Shown here in pieces: positions 11,707-22,600 of a DNA stretch of 64,000 nt. Below the pieces are notes generated by a model. It searched no databases. It was not told the DNA's origin and saw only the letters and a program-made list of their open reading frames with translations. The position numbers and the translations under genes are program-made. Position 1 is the first letter of the stretch, and every line of letters begins with the position of its first letter. Origin of the DNA: Tragulus kanchil (taxonomy: Eukaryota; Chordata; Mammalia; Artiodactyla; Tragulidae); assembly GCA_022376925.1 (NCBI GenBank), contig JAIOJX010000027.1:15331471-15395470 (forward strand), in the 5' to 3' direction.

Positions 11707-12683
11707 TGTCAGTTACACAGTCACACTGTCGTCAGGAACGCCGTCACCCTCTGTGGCAGAAAAGCCCCTGCACGAGGGGACAGGGCTCTTCTGAATCCTG
11801 GCCAAGCCTGGGGACAGGTCAGGGCCAGGGGCCGGGGCAGGGGTGGGAGCTTCTCAGAGACACAGGATCACTCAGGGCCTTTGGGACCGAAAGATCCTCC
11901 TGCCTCCCAAATGGGTTCTCAGTGTTTGCAGCCTAATGCGATCTCCCGGCATCGCCTCTCTGACCTGAATCTTTCCTCCGAAGACAGCTTATTGCTTTTC
12001 GCCCTGTTTTGTTTTGCTGTACATCATTCTTGCTGCAGCAGCGGGTTTGGCCAACGAGCTCTGGGTAAGACTTCTGGAAAAAGCAGGCAGTGAGACGCTC
12101 TCTTAGACTGAAAAGACCTCAATACCTTTTTGTCTTCAAGCTGGTATCTCCCAGCAGCCTCTCGGGGCGCCCACAGGCCTGGGAAGGCCGTCGGAAGCTC
12201 TCAGAGGGTCCTCTCCCAAGACCCCCAGTGTCCCAGGCACGAGGACGCTGGCGTTTCCTGAGCTTGCTTCACACCGTGAGCATCCATCTCCTGGGGCTGT
12301 GGAAGGCCTGCGGTCACCCCAGGTCAGCCCCAGACGGCGTGCTGTGAGCAAAGAGGGGCACAGGACAGTGTCACGCAGGCCACAGATGGTTAGAGTTTTC
12401 CCCGTAAACTGCAAAGTAGCCCCAGCAATTGCAGCACCTGCCTGCCCACTGTCTCCTCAGAGGGACCTGCCTGTGTTGGACTCTCGGAGGACGGGTGGGC
12501 CGAGGTGGCCGTGCTCGGCGCCAAGTGGCTTCTCTCCTTGGCCACGGGGGATGGGATCACCTGGAGCCTGACCCCCAGCAGCCCATCCCACCGGCTTGCC
12601 AGTGACCAACGACAGGGCCTGACCCGCAGGGCCCTAGGTCAGGGGTCTCCCAGGACTGACCTGCTGAGAGAAGCCAGGAGGAG
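11707..12683. other. Intergenic sequence, nothing recognised
   Basis: No exon or clear repeat was seen. Sequence composition is like its neighbours. Confidence 0.5.
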
Positions 12684-14863
12684 GTCGGGTGGGTTGAAAC
12701 ACTGGGAAAACCGGCAAGCGGACGAGGCAGACGCACATTCAGAGGGCCGCGTGCCGTGTGCTTCCGTTTATGTAACACTCTCGAAGTGACAGCCTCGCCG
12801 GGTGGAGAAGCAGCCGCAGGTGCCGGGGCCAGAGGGGGGAGCGGTGTTTCCAGACAGAACGGCCCTCGGTCTTGAAGACGGACGTGATCCTGCAGATCTG
12901 GACACGCGACAGAATCTCATAGAAACCCTCACACACGCACACACGCACACAGCGTGTAAGACCTGGTGGGAGCCGAATCAGTCTGTGGTTGCTTCATCGT
13001 TCGTTCCTTTACTCCGTCGATGTCCTGATCTGGATAACGTGCTGTGGTTATGTAAGCCATCACCATGGGGGAAGTTGGGGTGACGGGTAGGTGGGAACTC
13101 TGTATTATTTTTGCAGATTCTTTTGAGTCTTACATGACTTCAAAATAAAAGGTTTTAGGACGAAATAACATGAGTGACAGAAGAAATCCGCCTCCTAGAA
13201 GTGCCTCCGATCCAGAGATGCTCACGCCTGGCGGGCCCCCTGTGGGCTCCACAGAGCAGGGAGCCTGGGCAGAGCACACTCGGGGTGCACGCGGCTTGGC
13301 ATGCGTTTTTATTGTTTTCGTAGGAAAGAGGCCCCGCAGAGCTGAGCTGCCGAGTGTGAGCGCGTTTTTAAGACTCCTGTTATTTCTGTCAAACTGCCCT
13401 CCAGCAGGATTGTACCGATTTATACTCCCACCCACAGAAAACGGGAGGGCTGGCGTTCCCAGCGCTTGCCCAAATTGGGTTTTAGTCTTTAAAGAAGGCT
13501 TCATTTCTGCCAAGGTGAATAGATAGGACTTGGAATCTCGTTATTTTTTTCCCCTGCAGGAATTCTAAATTTGTGAAATGAGTTGGCCCATACAATTGAT
13601 TACTTACCTGGAAATTTGTGGTTATGTACCTTTCTCGGCTCAGTGGATAAATAATCTGCCTGTCAACACAAGGAGACACAGGAGACGTGCTCATTCCCAT
13701 CAAAATCCTCTGGAGGAGGAAATGGCAACAACCCGGTATTCTTGCCTGGAAAATCCCATGGACAGCTGGGAGAGGGGTCGGGTGGGTTGAAACACTGGGA
13801 AAACCGGCAAGCGGACGAGGCAGACGCACATTCAGAGGGCGCGTGCCGTGTGCTTCCGCTTATGTAACACGCTCGAAGTGACAGCCTCGCCGGGTGGAGA
13901 AGCAGCCGCAGGTGCCGGGGCCAGAGGGGGGAGCGGTGTTTCCAGACAGAACGGCCCTCGGTCTTGAAGACGGACGTGATCCTGCAGATCTGGACACGCG
14001 ACAGAATCTCATAGAAACCCTCACACACGCACACACGCACACAGCGTGTAAGACCTGGTGGGAGCCGAATCAGTCTGTGGTTGCTTCATCGTTCGTTCCT
14101 TTACTCCGTCGATGTCCTGATCTGGATAACGTGCTGTGGTTATGTAAGCCATCACCATGGGGGAAGTTGGGGTGACGGGTAGGTGGGAACTCTGTATTAT
14201 TTTTGCAGATTCTTTTGAGTCTTACATGACTTCAAAATAAAAGGTTTTAGGACGAAATAACATGAGTGACAGAAGAAATCCGCCTCCTAGAAGTGCCTCC
14301 GATCCAGAGATGCTCACGCCTGGCGGGCCCCCTGTGGGCTCCACAGAGCAGGGAGCCTGGGCAGAGCACACTCGGGGTGCACGCGGCTTGGCATGCGTTT
14401 TTATTGTTTTCGTAGGAAAGAGGCCCCGCAGAGCTGAGCTGCCGAGTGTGAGCGCGTTTTTAAGACTCCTGTTATTTCTGTCAAACTGCCCTCCAGCAGG
14501 ATTGTACCGATTTATACTCCCACCCACAGAAAACGGGAGGGCTGGCGTTCCCAGCGCTTGCCCAAATTGGGTTTTAGTCTTTAAAGAAGGCTTCATTTCT
14601 GCCAAGGTGAATAGATAGGACTTGGAATCTCGTTATTTTTTTCCCCTGCAGGAATTCTAAATTTGTGAAATGAGTTGGCCCATACAATTGATTACTTACC
14701 TGGAAATTTGTGGTTATGTACCTTTCTCGGCTCAGTGGATAAATAATCTGCCTGTCAACACAAGGAGACACAGGAGACGTGCTCATTCCCCTCATCCAGA
14801 AGATCCTCTGGAGGAGGAAATGGCAACAACCCGGTATTCTTGCCTGGAAAATCCCATGGACAG
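12684..14863 (+). repeat. Tandem duplication C (period about 1092)
   Basis: Copy 1 is 12684-13765 and copy 2 is 13777-14863. Indels cluster near the junction: copy 1 has CCCATCAAAATCCTCTGG where copy 2 has CCCCTCATCCAGAAGATCCT, and copy 2 loses one C early (GAGGGCCGCG to GAGGGCGCG). The tail of copy 2 is also the head of duplication D. Confidence 0.95.
12735..13155 (+). repeat. L1 LINE 3' end (copy also at about 13828-14247)
   Basis: TATGTAACACTCTCGAAGTG, GTTATGTAAGCCATCACCAT, GGGAACTCTGTATTATTTTT and CTTCAAAATAAAAGG match an old L1 3' terminus including its poly(A) signal. A second short L1-like piece (AAACTGCCCTCCAGCAGGAT) lies at about 13365-13500. Confidence 0.6.
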
Positions 14864-16805
14864 GGGAGCCTGGCGGGCCAGTTCATGGGGGCGGCAAAGA
14901 AGTCAGACACGACTGAAGACACGCATACACTTGCGTCTTTTTTTGTGTGGATCAGTCCTGTTTATGACACTAAATTTCAGTGTGAAGCCCCTAGAGGGTC
15001 ACTACAGAAAAGCCATGTGCAATTTGCTCCTGGATGTGTTGTTGCAAAAAACCCCCAATATGGAGGAGGACGTGACTTCTGGTGCTGCTCAGTCTCTTTT
15101 TTACGTAACAAAATCCCACCTGAGAGTGGCTTCCGGGGCTCGCGCTCGGAAAGGCCTGGCTGCTGGAGGAGGGGCAGCTCCGCGTCTCCAGCGGGCGCAC
15201 CCTGTGCAGAGCGTCCACCCCAAGTGCTCTGGCGGCTCTGAAATGCAAAGCCGTTATGAGGATCTGTCACTGCAATTGTGTGAATTCTTGTGGGAAACAC
15301 ATTTGTTTCTCTTGTCTTTGGTCCTCATTTTATTATTCACTTAATGTGTTTTACATGTAAGCCGCTTCAAGTCCTGTAGACTGAGGCAAAGCCCAAATTT
15401 CCCTCGACTCTGAGCTCTACCTCCTGTACACAGTGCTCACAGAAATAACATAATAAACAGTGCTCACATAAACAAACAGTGCTCACATTTGTTGAACACA
15501 TGAAGGACGGAAATTGACGGCAAACCAACAGCAGCACTGGCATTGATTGAAAAGAAATGCAAGTTGCTAGTTGATCCAAGGGCAAGAAAATGTTACCCTT
15601 AGCTTCAAGAAGCAAAACAAGGCAACAATACCAAGAGTCTCAAAAATGTTCAGTCTTTTCATTTCTGGGAACCAAACTGAGGAAATAATCCAAAACGCCT
15701 TCAAATTTCTGTTTTGATACTCAGACGGTAAGAGAGCTGCCCTGGATAGCAGGAATTCTAAATTTGTGAAATGAGTTGGCCCATACAATTGATTACTTAC
15801 CTGGAAATTTGTGGTTATGTACCTTTCTCGGCTCAGTGGATAAATAATCTGCCTGTCAACACAAGGAGACACAGGAGACGTGCTCATTCCCCTCATCCAG
15901 AAGATCCTCTGGAGGAGGAAATGGCAACAACCCGGTATTCTTGCCTGGAAAATCCCATGGACAGGGGAGCCTGGCGGGCCAGTTCATGGGGGCGGCAAAG
16001 AAGTCAGACACGACTGAAGACACGCATACACTTGCGTCTTTTTTTGTGTGGATCAGTCCTGTTTATGACACTAAATTTCAGTGTGAAGCCCCTAGAGGGT
16101 CACTACAGAAAAGCCATGTGCAATTTGCTCCTGGATGTGTTGTTGCAAAAAACCCCCAATATGGAGGAGGACGTGACTTCTGGTGCTGCTCAGTCTCTTT
16201 TCTACGTAACAAAATCCCACCCGAGAGTGGCTTCCGGGGCTCCGCGCTCGGAAAGGCCTGGCTGCTGGAGGAGGGGCAGCTCCGCGTCTCCAGCGGGCGC
16301 ACCCTGTGCAGAGCGTCCACCCCAAGTGCTCTGGCGGCTCTGAAATGCAAAGCCGTTATGAGGATCTGTCACTGCAATTGTGTGAATTCTTGTGGGAAAC
16401 ACATTTGTTTCTCTTGTCTTTGGTCCTCATTTTATTATTCACTTAATGTGTTTTACATGTAAGCCGCTTCAAGTCCTGTAGACTGAGGCAAAGCCCAAAT
16501 TTCCCTCGACTCTGAGCTCTACCTCCTGTACACAGTGCTCACAGAAATAACATAATAAACAGTGCTCACATAAACAAACAGTGCTCACATTTGTTGAACA
16601 CATGAAGGACGGAAATTGACGGCAAACCAACAGCAGCACTGGCATTGATTGAAAAGAAATGCAAGTTGCTAGTTGATCCAAGGGCAAGAAAATGTTACCC
16701 TTAGCTTCAAGAAGCAAAACAAGGCAACAATACCAAGAGTCTCAAAAATGTTCAGTCTTTTCATTTCTGGGAACCAAACTGAGGAAATAATCCAAAACGC
16801 CTTCA
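14651..16805 (+). repeat. Tandem duplication D (period about 1101), chained to C
   Basis: Copy 1 is 14651-15704 and copy 2 is 15752-16805. The bridge 15705-15751 contains CTCAGACGGTAAGAGAGCTG, a damaged version of the SINE start that follows copy 2 at 16849. There are a few base changes between copies near 15107/16208 and 15150/16251. Confidence 0.95.
14726..14925 (+). repeat. Bov-tA SINE (other copies at 13634-13765 and 15827-16026)
   Basis: TCGGCTCAGTGGATAAATAA, GGAGGAAATGGCAACAACCC, CTTGCCTGGAAAATCCCATG and AAGAAGTCAGACACGACTGA identify a Bov-tA copy. It appears three times because duplications C and D share it. The copy at 13634 is cut off after CCATGGACAG. Confidence 0.9.
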
Positions 16806-16840
16806 AACTTTTAGGAACAAAGATGCTCCTCACTATGGAC

Positions 16841-17021
16841 TATGGCTCAGACGGTAAGAGAAGCTGCCTGCACCATGGGAGACCCGGGTCTGATCCCTGT
16901 GTCAGGAAGACTCCCTGGAGAAGGGAATGACAACCCGCTGCAGTGTGGCTCCCTGGACAGGAGAGCCCGCCCGCTGCAGGCCATGGAGCCACCAAGCGTT
17001 GGACACGAGCGACGACTAACA
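16841..17021 (+). repeat. Bov-tA SINE
   Basis: ATGGCTCAGACGGTAAGAGA, GGGAGACCCGGGTCTGATCC, CCCTGGAGAAGGGAATGACA and GTTGGACACGAGCGACGACT follow the ruminant tRNA-core SINE in order. Confidence 0.88.
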
Positions 17022-17156
17022 CTTTATGTGCCAAGCATCGCTCTAAGGGCTGGGGTCCAGCAGCAAATGGGGCAGACATGCTCCCTTTTCCGGCAGAGCT
17101 TGTATTCTGATGAGAAAGGGCACACACTCCCCTCCCCCGACACAGGCACACGTGCA

Positions 17157-17192
17157 TGCACACACACAGACACACACACAGACACACACAGA
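17157..17192 (+). repeat. (CA)n/(CAGA) microsatellite
   Basis: A short CA tract interrupted by CAGA units. Confidence 0.9.
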
Positions 17193-19000
17193 GTGAACAA
17201 TCAAATCAGCGCCGTTCCGAGCCTGCCTCCTACCTGTGGAACTCCACATCACGAGCCAGGCTGGTGAGCTTGGTGAGTAGTGGGGACGTGCGGCTTATCC
17301 TCAGGGTACGGGACGGGCTTAACACAGGGAAGGGACCTGCTCAGACAAGGCCACGCTGGATTCCGGGCAGAGGGCCGTGGGGCTGGCCAAGGGGAGCCTC
17401 AAGGACCCAGGCAGGGAGACCTGTGGGTGGGGGTCCCGGTGCATGGCCGGGGGGCCTTTCCAAGAGCAAGGTTCTCAGCCAGGGTCCTGCCGCCACGGGG
17501 CAGGGTCAGCCCTTGCTGTGGGCGCCCCGCACGTGGGAGAAAGTTGAGCACCGTCCCTGGTCTTGGCCTTTACTTATTAGACCCTGGAACACCTCTCTGC
17601 AGGGGTGACAACCAGAACTGTCTCAAGACGTCGCCTAATGTCCCCTTGTGGCAGAAATCCCAGTGGGGAGCCATGGCGGACCCAGCGGGACTTCCTGATG
17701 GAAGTGGACAGGGCTGGGCACGGGCTGGAGCGGGCGGCCGTGGGCACCTGGCTCACAACAAAGATGGGGCAGGAGAGGGAAGGCGGGGCGCCACCGGGGC
17801 CGTGCCAGGCTGAACGACCTGCTGAGCTGACTGGGTGGCGAACTGCCGGCCTGCCGGAGGCTGACCGGGGCCGCAGGTACCAGGTGTGTATGTGGCGGGG
17901 GCGGGGGGGGGGCAGGCTTCCAGAGCAGTCGGGAGTCCCCATCTTGAGGCTGACGGTGCTGACCTCCTGGTGCTCAGGCCACCCTCTTGGCCTCCCTGGG
18001 GCCAGGAGGGCCAGCCCCACCTGATCCTGCCTTGGGGTCTCCCCGTGGGGTGAATCCCGAGGGCTGAGCCAGGCCCTCCCTATCCCCGCTGCCCGGCTGT
18101 GGGCCGGACCCCTGGTGCTCATCCCGTGCTGAACTCAAGAGGAAACGGAGCACGGGACTGAGCCCGACGCGTGGAAGACAAGCCAGCAGCTCGTGGCCCG
18201 AGGGCAGGCTGAAAGGCCGCTTCCAGCTGCCCTCGCACGGCTCCTCCGCTGGCAGCGGAGGGCCGGCCGCAAGCCACGGGCACCTGCGAGCGCGCCTGCT
18301 GGGGGCGGTCAGGCCAGCCCAGGAGCCAGCGGCCACGCGCTCAGAGGGCCCTGCACCTGCCGGCCGCCGTGCCGGCCGCGAGAAGAGACCCCTATTTTGC
18401 TTTGTTTTATTGGTTTTCACGTCTTTTTGAGGCGAATTCCCTGAAGAGCGTCAAGTGTTAAGACACTGAGTATTTTTGGACTGGCTCCTGTCTCCCACTT
18501 GAAAATTTCCGCACTTTTCACCCGCGAGTGAGCCGGGGCCGAGGGAGGCAGCGGTGACAGCCGGGGGCTGAGGGCGCCGGGCAGCCGGCAGACTGTGTGA
18601 GGAACGTCCATTTCTGGAGGAAAAATCCCTAAGGTCTGAACTGAATTCCTTCTGGAATCCTTCTTCTGGGAGAGAGGGAACCTCTGTCTCTGGACGATGT
18701 GTGAGTCCCGTGCCGTTTGGGGGCGCGGGGACCTGGGCTCTGGCAGGCCAGGTCCACGGCCACCTTCCCGGACCCCCGGCACAGCCCAGCCCTGGGCGGG
18801 AGCTCCACAGATGAGTGACTAACGGCCCACCGTTTCATCCCCGTCACTGGGTTCCCACCGAGAACAGGAGGTATTTTAGGAAACAGAAACAGTGGCCCTG
18901 AAGGGAGAGGCGCACGGGAGCCCGGTGGGGTGAGGGCGTCCACAGGGCGCGCCCCGCGTCAAACGCTGCCCGGGGGCCTCGCGGAGCAACAGCCGCGTGT
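17193..19000. other. Intergenic sequence with a MER20-like fragment
   Basis: At about 17590-17670, GTGACAACCAGAACTGTCTC and CCTAATGTCCCCTTGTGGCA look like an inverted MER20 piece. A G-rich run of about ten bases is at 17906. Otherwise nothing is recognised, and no exon was seen. Confidence 0.45.
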
Positions 19001-19043
19001 CCCCCAGGAATGAGACCGGGGCCAGGGAGGAGTGGTCACTGTC

Positions 19044-19049
19044 TTTATT
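19044..19049 (-). terminator. PRKCA: Candidate distal poly(A) signal of PRKCA
   Basis: Minus-strand AATAAA in the context GTACGAATAAAGACAGTGAC, with a G-rich stretch (TGGGGGACACGCGGCTGTTG) about 45 bases downstream. It lies at the left part of duplication E, so an identical signal is present at 20137-20142. The distance from the stop fits a long UTR. No transcript evidence is available here. Confidence 0.4.
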
Positions 19050-20136
19050 CGTACACACTTGCTTCCAAACTACAGGTAAAGCATCTCACAGAGCAGATCA
19101 CGCAGACAGAGGCCAGAGGCGGCGCTGGGGCGACGCGGGGTCTGCGCTGTCCCGCCCGCCGATGCCAAACGCGACCGGACAGCCCAGCGGCCTCCGCACG
19201 TGGTCCACAGTGGGTCTCACGCAGAAGGGAACCCACCGCCTCACCGCTTCCTCCTCCTCCTCCACACGGATGTGGGGTCTGACTGATACAGGATGGTTTT
19301 CAACGATTTAAACCTGGCGCGCCCTCCAGCCCTCCCCTCCGTAAGGTGGCAGACACAGTGTTTCACACGTTTCTGATCATCTATAAAAGATATTCTGAAA
19401 GACCCTAACAGAAGGGACAGGAGGCGAATTTCCAGACTCAGGAGCCTCCCACCCGGCCTTCGTGCGTGGGTTTGAATGGTCCCCCCCCAAGAAGAGAGTC
19501 ACATTCTTCCAGGGCGAAGATCAACAAGCACCTGCCACCATCACGGGGACGAAGCCTCCTGGGGTGAAGCAGAGGAGACGAGGCCCAGCTGTCTCATCAG
19601 CAAACTCAGAGCCACCCTCGGTCTTATTTCAGAAGAGGTTCTTGGGAAGTAGCCTTGATACTCTTTTCTGACAAGGGGGTTCCTTTCTGCTCCCGTGAGA
19701 GGCGGCTCCCCGGGCGCGCTGGCAGCTTTTCTCAGGGACGCGGGAGCAGTCCTGAGCGGCCCGTGGGCCTCTTACAGGACGTCACCAAACGTTCCTCTAA
19801 TATGTGAGACCTGGGGACCCGTGGGGCAGGGCGGCAGGGATGAGGGGGCACCCCACCCCCAGCTCCCGCCACAAGGGGCTCCAGGGACCCCCCCATCCTA
19901 GAGCTGCATTTGGAGAGAGGACGGGAAAGCGTCTTTGCCTGTGGCCCAGAAGTTTCCACACTTTAGATGGTTGTCCCTACCGTCTTATTAAAAACACCAA
20001 GGACATCATTCTTCCAACACCTGCCCGCTGGACTTCCAGTCGGTGCGATGGGGTCTCCACACCCGCTGGCACGGGAGAGCCAGGCCCGGGCTGTCCCCAG
20101 GAATGAGACCGGGGCCAGGGAGGAGTGGTCACTGTC

Positions 20137-20142
20137 TTTATT
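20137..20142 (-). terminator. PRKCA: Second copy of the candidate distal poly(A) signal
   Basis: Same AATAAA context as at 19044-19049, carried in the second unit of duplication E with offset 1093. If the duplication is an assembly error only one of the two exists. Confidence 0.35.
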
Positions 20143-21240
20143 CGTACACACTTGCTTCCAAACTACAGGTAAAGCATCTCACAGAGCAGATCACGCAGAC
20201 AGAGGCCAGAGGCGGCGCTGGGGCGACGCGGGGTCTGCGCTGTCCCGCCCGCCGATGCCAAACGCGACCGGACAGCCCAGCGGCCTCCGCACGTGGTCCA
20301 CAGTGGGTCTCACGCAGAAGGGAACCCACCGCCTCACCGCTTCCTCCTCCTCCTCCACACGGATGTGGGGTCTGACTGATACAGGATGGTTTTCAACGAT
20401 TTAAACCTGGCGCGCCCTCCAGCCCTCCCCTCCGTAAGGTGGCAGACACAGTGTTTCACACGTTTCTGATCATCTATAAAAGATATTCTGAAAGACCCTA
20501 ACAGAAGGGACAGGAGGCGAATTTCCAGACTCAGGAGCCTCCCACCCGGCCTTCGTGCGTGGGTTTGAATGGTCCCCCCCCAAGAAGAGAGTCACATTCT
20601 TCCAGGGCGAAGATCAACAAGCACCTGCCACCATCACGGGGACGAAGCCTCCTGGGGTGAAGCAGAGGAGACGAGGCCCAGCTGTCTCATCAGCAAACTC
20701 AGAGCCACCCTCGGTCTTATTTCAGAAGAGGTTCTTGGGAAGTAGCCTTGATACTCTTTTCTGACAAGGGGGTTCCTTTCTGCTCCCGTGAGAGGCGGCT
20801 CCCCGGGCGCGCTGGCAGCTTTTCTCAGGGACGCGGGAGCAGTCCTGAGCGGCCCGTGGGCCTCTTACAGGACGTCACCAAACGTTCCTCTAATATGTGA
20901 GACCTGGGGACCCGTGGGGCAGGGCGGCAGGGATGAGGGGGCACCCCACCCCCAGCTCCCGCCACAAGGGGCTCCAGGGACCCCCCCATCCTAGAGCTGC
21001 ATTTGGAGAGAGGACGGGAAAGCGTCTTTGCCTGTGGCCCAGAAGTTTCCACACTTTAGATGGTTGTCCCTACCGTCTTATTAAAAACACCAAGGACATC
21101 ATTCTTCCAACACCTGCCCGCTGGACTTCCAGTCGGTGCGATGGGGTCTCCACACCCGCTGGCACGGGAGAGCCAGGCCCGGGCTGCGTCAGGTGCCCCT
21201 CCCCGCCTGAGCCCGCCTCCAGGTTCCCAGTGATTGGAAT

Positions 21241-21400
21241 CTTATGAAATCGTCAGTTGCTTTATTTTAAAAACTCATTTTAAGGAAAAATTGAGTTATT
21301 AAAGTTCTCTATAAAAAAGTACAAATAGCCCAGTATATTCAGATGTTCTGCTGGAATTAACAAATTAATTTCTTCCATATGGTTTCAAAAAAGTCTTTGG
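21241..21400. other. AT-rich block in putative PRKCA 3' UTR
   Basis: About 150 bases much richer in A and T than the surroundings, including a minus-strand AATAAA at 21261-21266. Could be a conserved UTR element. No repeat family was recognised. Confidence 0.35.
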
Positions 21401-21769
21401 AGCCCGGGGGCCTCCGTGTGGGTCACTGTAAGGCTGTCTGATGACTGAGTTGGACACATATTGTTACTAACTGAGGGCGGATCGCACAGACAAGAGGCAC
21501 TGGGGTCCAGGCTCAGCGTGTGGACCCTCCCGAGGGCCCCTGACGTCACGGGATGAACAGAGCTGTGGCTGACGCGTTTCTACACGTCTGCCTTCCTCCA
21601 CATTAACTCCGTGACCTTCCGAGCAGCAGAATACGCAGCACGCTCGAGAGTTGCTGCCTCAGCCCTAACGGAAACAATGTAAATGCTGACAGTCACTCCA
21701 TTTTATAAAGTGTCACCCAAGTCCCTCGAGGAGAAGGCCTGACAAGTGCTCCCCACACTCCCTGACGCC

Positions 21770-22600
21770 TTCGAGGTGGCGCGCGGCCGGGGGCCTGTGC
21801 CCGTGGGGCCTTCGCGGCTCCCGGCCGGCCGGGCCTCCCCTCGGGTCTCCGTCCGGCGCCGGGGGCTCGACCCGAACGCACGGGACCCTGTGGGCCTCTC
21901 GGCCCGCCTCTCGCCTGTGGAATCGCGGCCGGTGGCCGGAGCCCAGCCGCGGGCGGTCCCACCACCCCGACTGTCCGAGGGGACGGACGCGGCCGCCGCC
22001 ACGGCCCTCCAGGAGCAGGAGGCGGAGCGACAGGGCACGGGCGGGGCTGGCTGCCCGCGACCAGGCTGAGACGGCGACTGGCGGACGCCTTCCCTTCCCG
22101 AGGCTTTCGACCCACGGGACGCCCCCTCCGCCCTCCTCCAGCGCGGAGGGACCACCGCGGCCACGCGCTCGGGCTCCCGCCCAGCTGAGGGCCGTCGGCG
22201 GGCGCTGTGGGCCGGGAGCTTCCGTCCGGCGCGGCCACCCCGCGCGGGGGAGAGCGGTGCCCACCTGCCTGCCGGACCCTGGGCCCCACCCCGGGGACCC
22301 GAGCCCCGTCACGGGCGGCGCGGGGCTCGGGGGCCCCGGACGGCGCTCTTGGCCTTCAGGGGTGTCCTCGGAGGACACGCGGCGCGCCTGCTCTCGGGCC
22401 GCCGGCGCGGCGACGCCCTCCGCCGCCGCCGCCCCACCGCCCGCTCCGGCGGCCCCTGCGGCGCCCGTCCCTGCGTCCCCGCGCACGCCAGCCCCTCCTC
22501 CCGCCGCCTCGCCGTCAGCAGGGCCCGGGCCGAGGACGCGGCCGAGCGCCGCCCACTGCCCCGCGGCAGCCTGGGTCCTCGCACCCTGTGATTCCCTCCC
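21770..22600. promoter_or_regulatory. CpG-rich block in putative PRKCA 3' UTR
   Basis: Very dense CpG (for example GGTGGCGCGCGGCCGGGGGC near 21775 and CCGCCGGCGCGGCGACGCCC near 22400). The right part is repeated with errors at 23330-23660 in duplication F. It may be a CpG island or GC-rich UTR; no gene start was recognised on either strand. Confidence 0.35.

Larger units (their letters stand above)
19001..21186 (+). repeat. Tandem duplication E (period 1093)
   Basis: Copy 1 is 19001-20093 and copy 2 is 20094-21186, directly abutting and identical in all parts I compared apart from one C at the start. The join is at the short shared string TGTCCCC. It duplicates the candidate PRKCA poly(A) signal. 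Confidence 0.95.
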
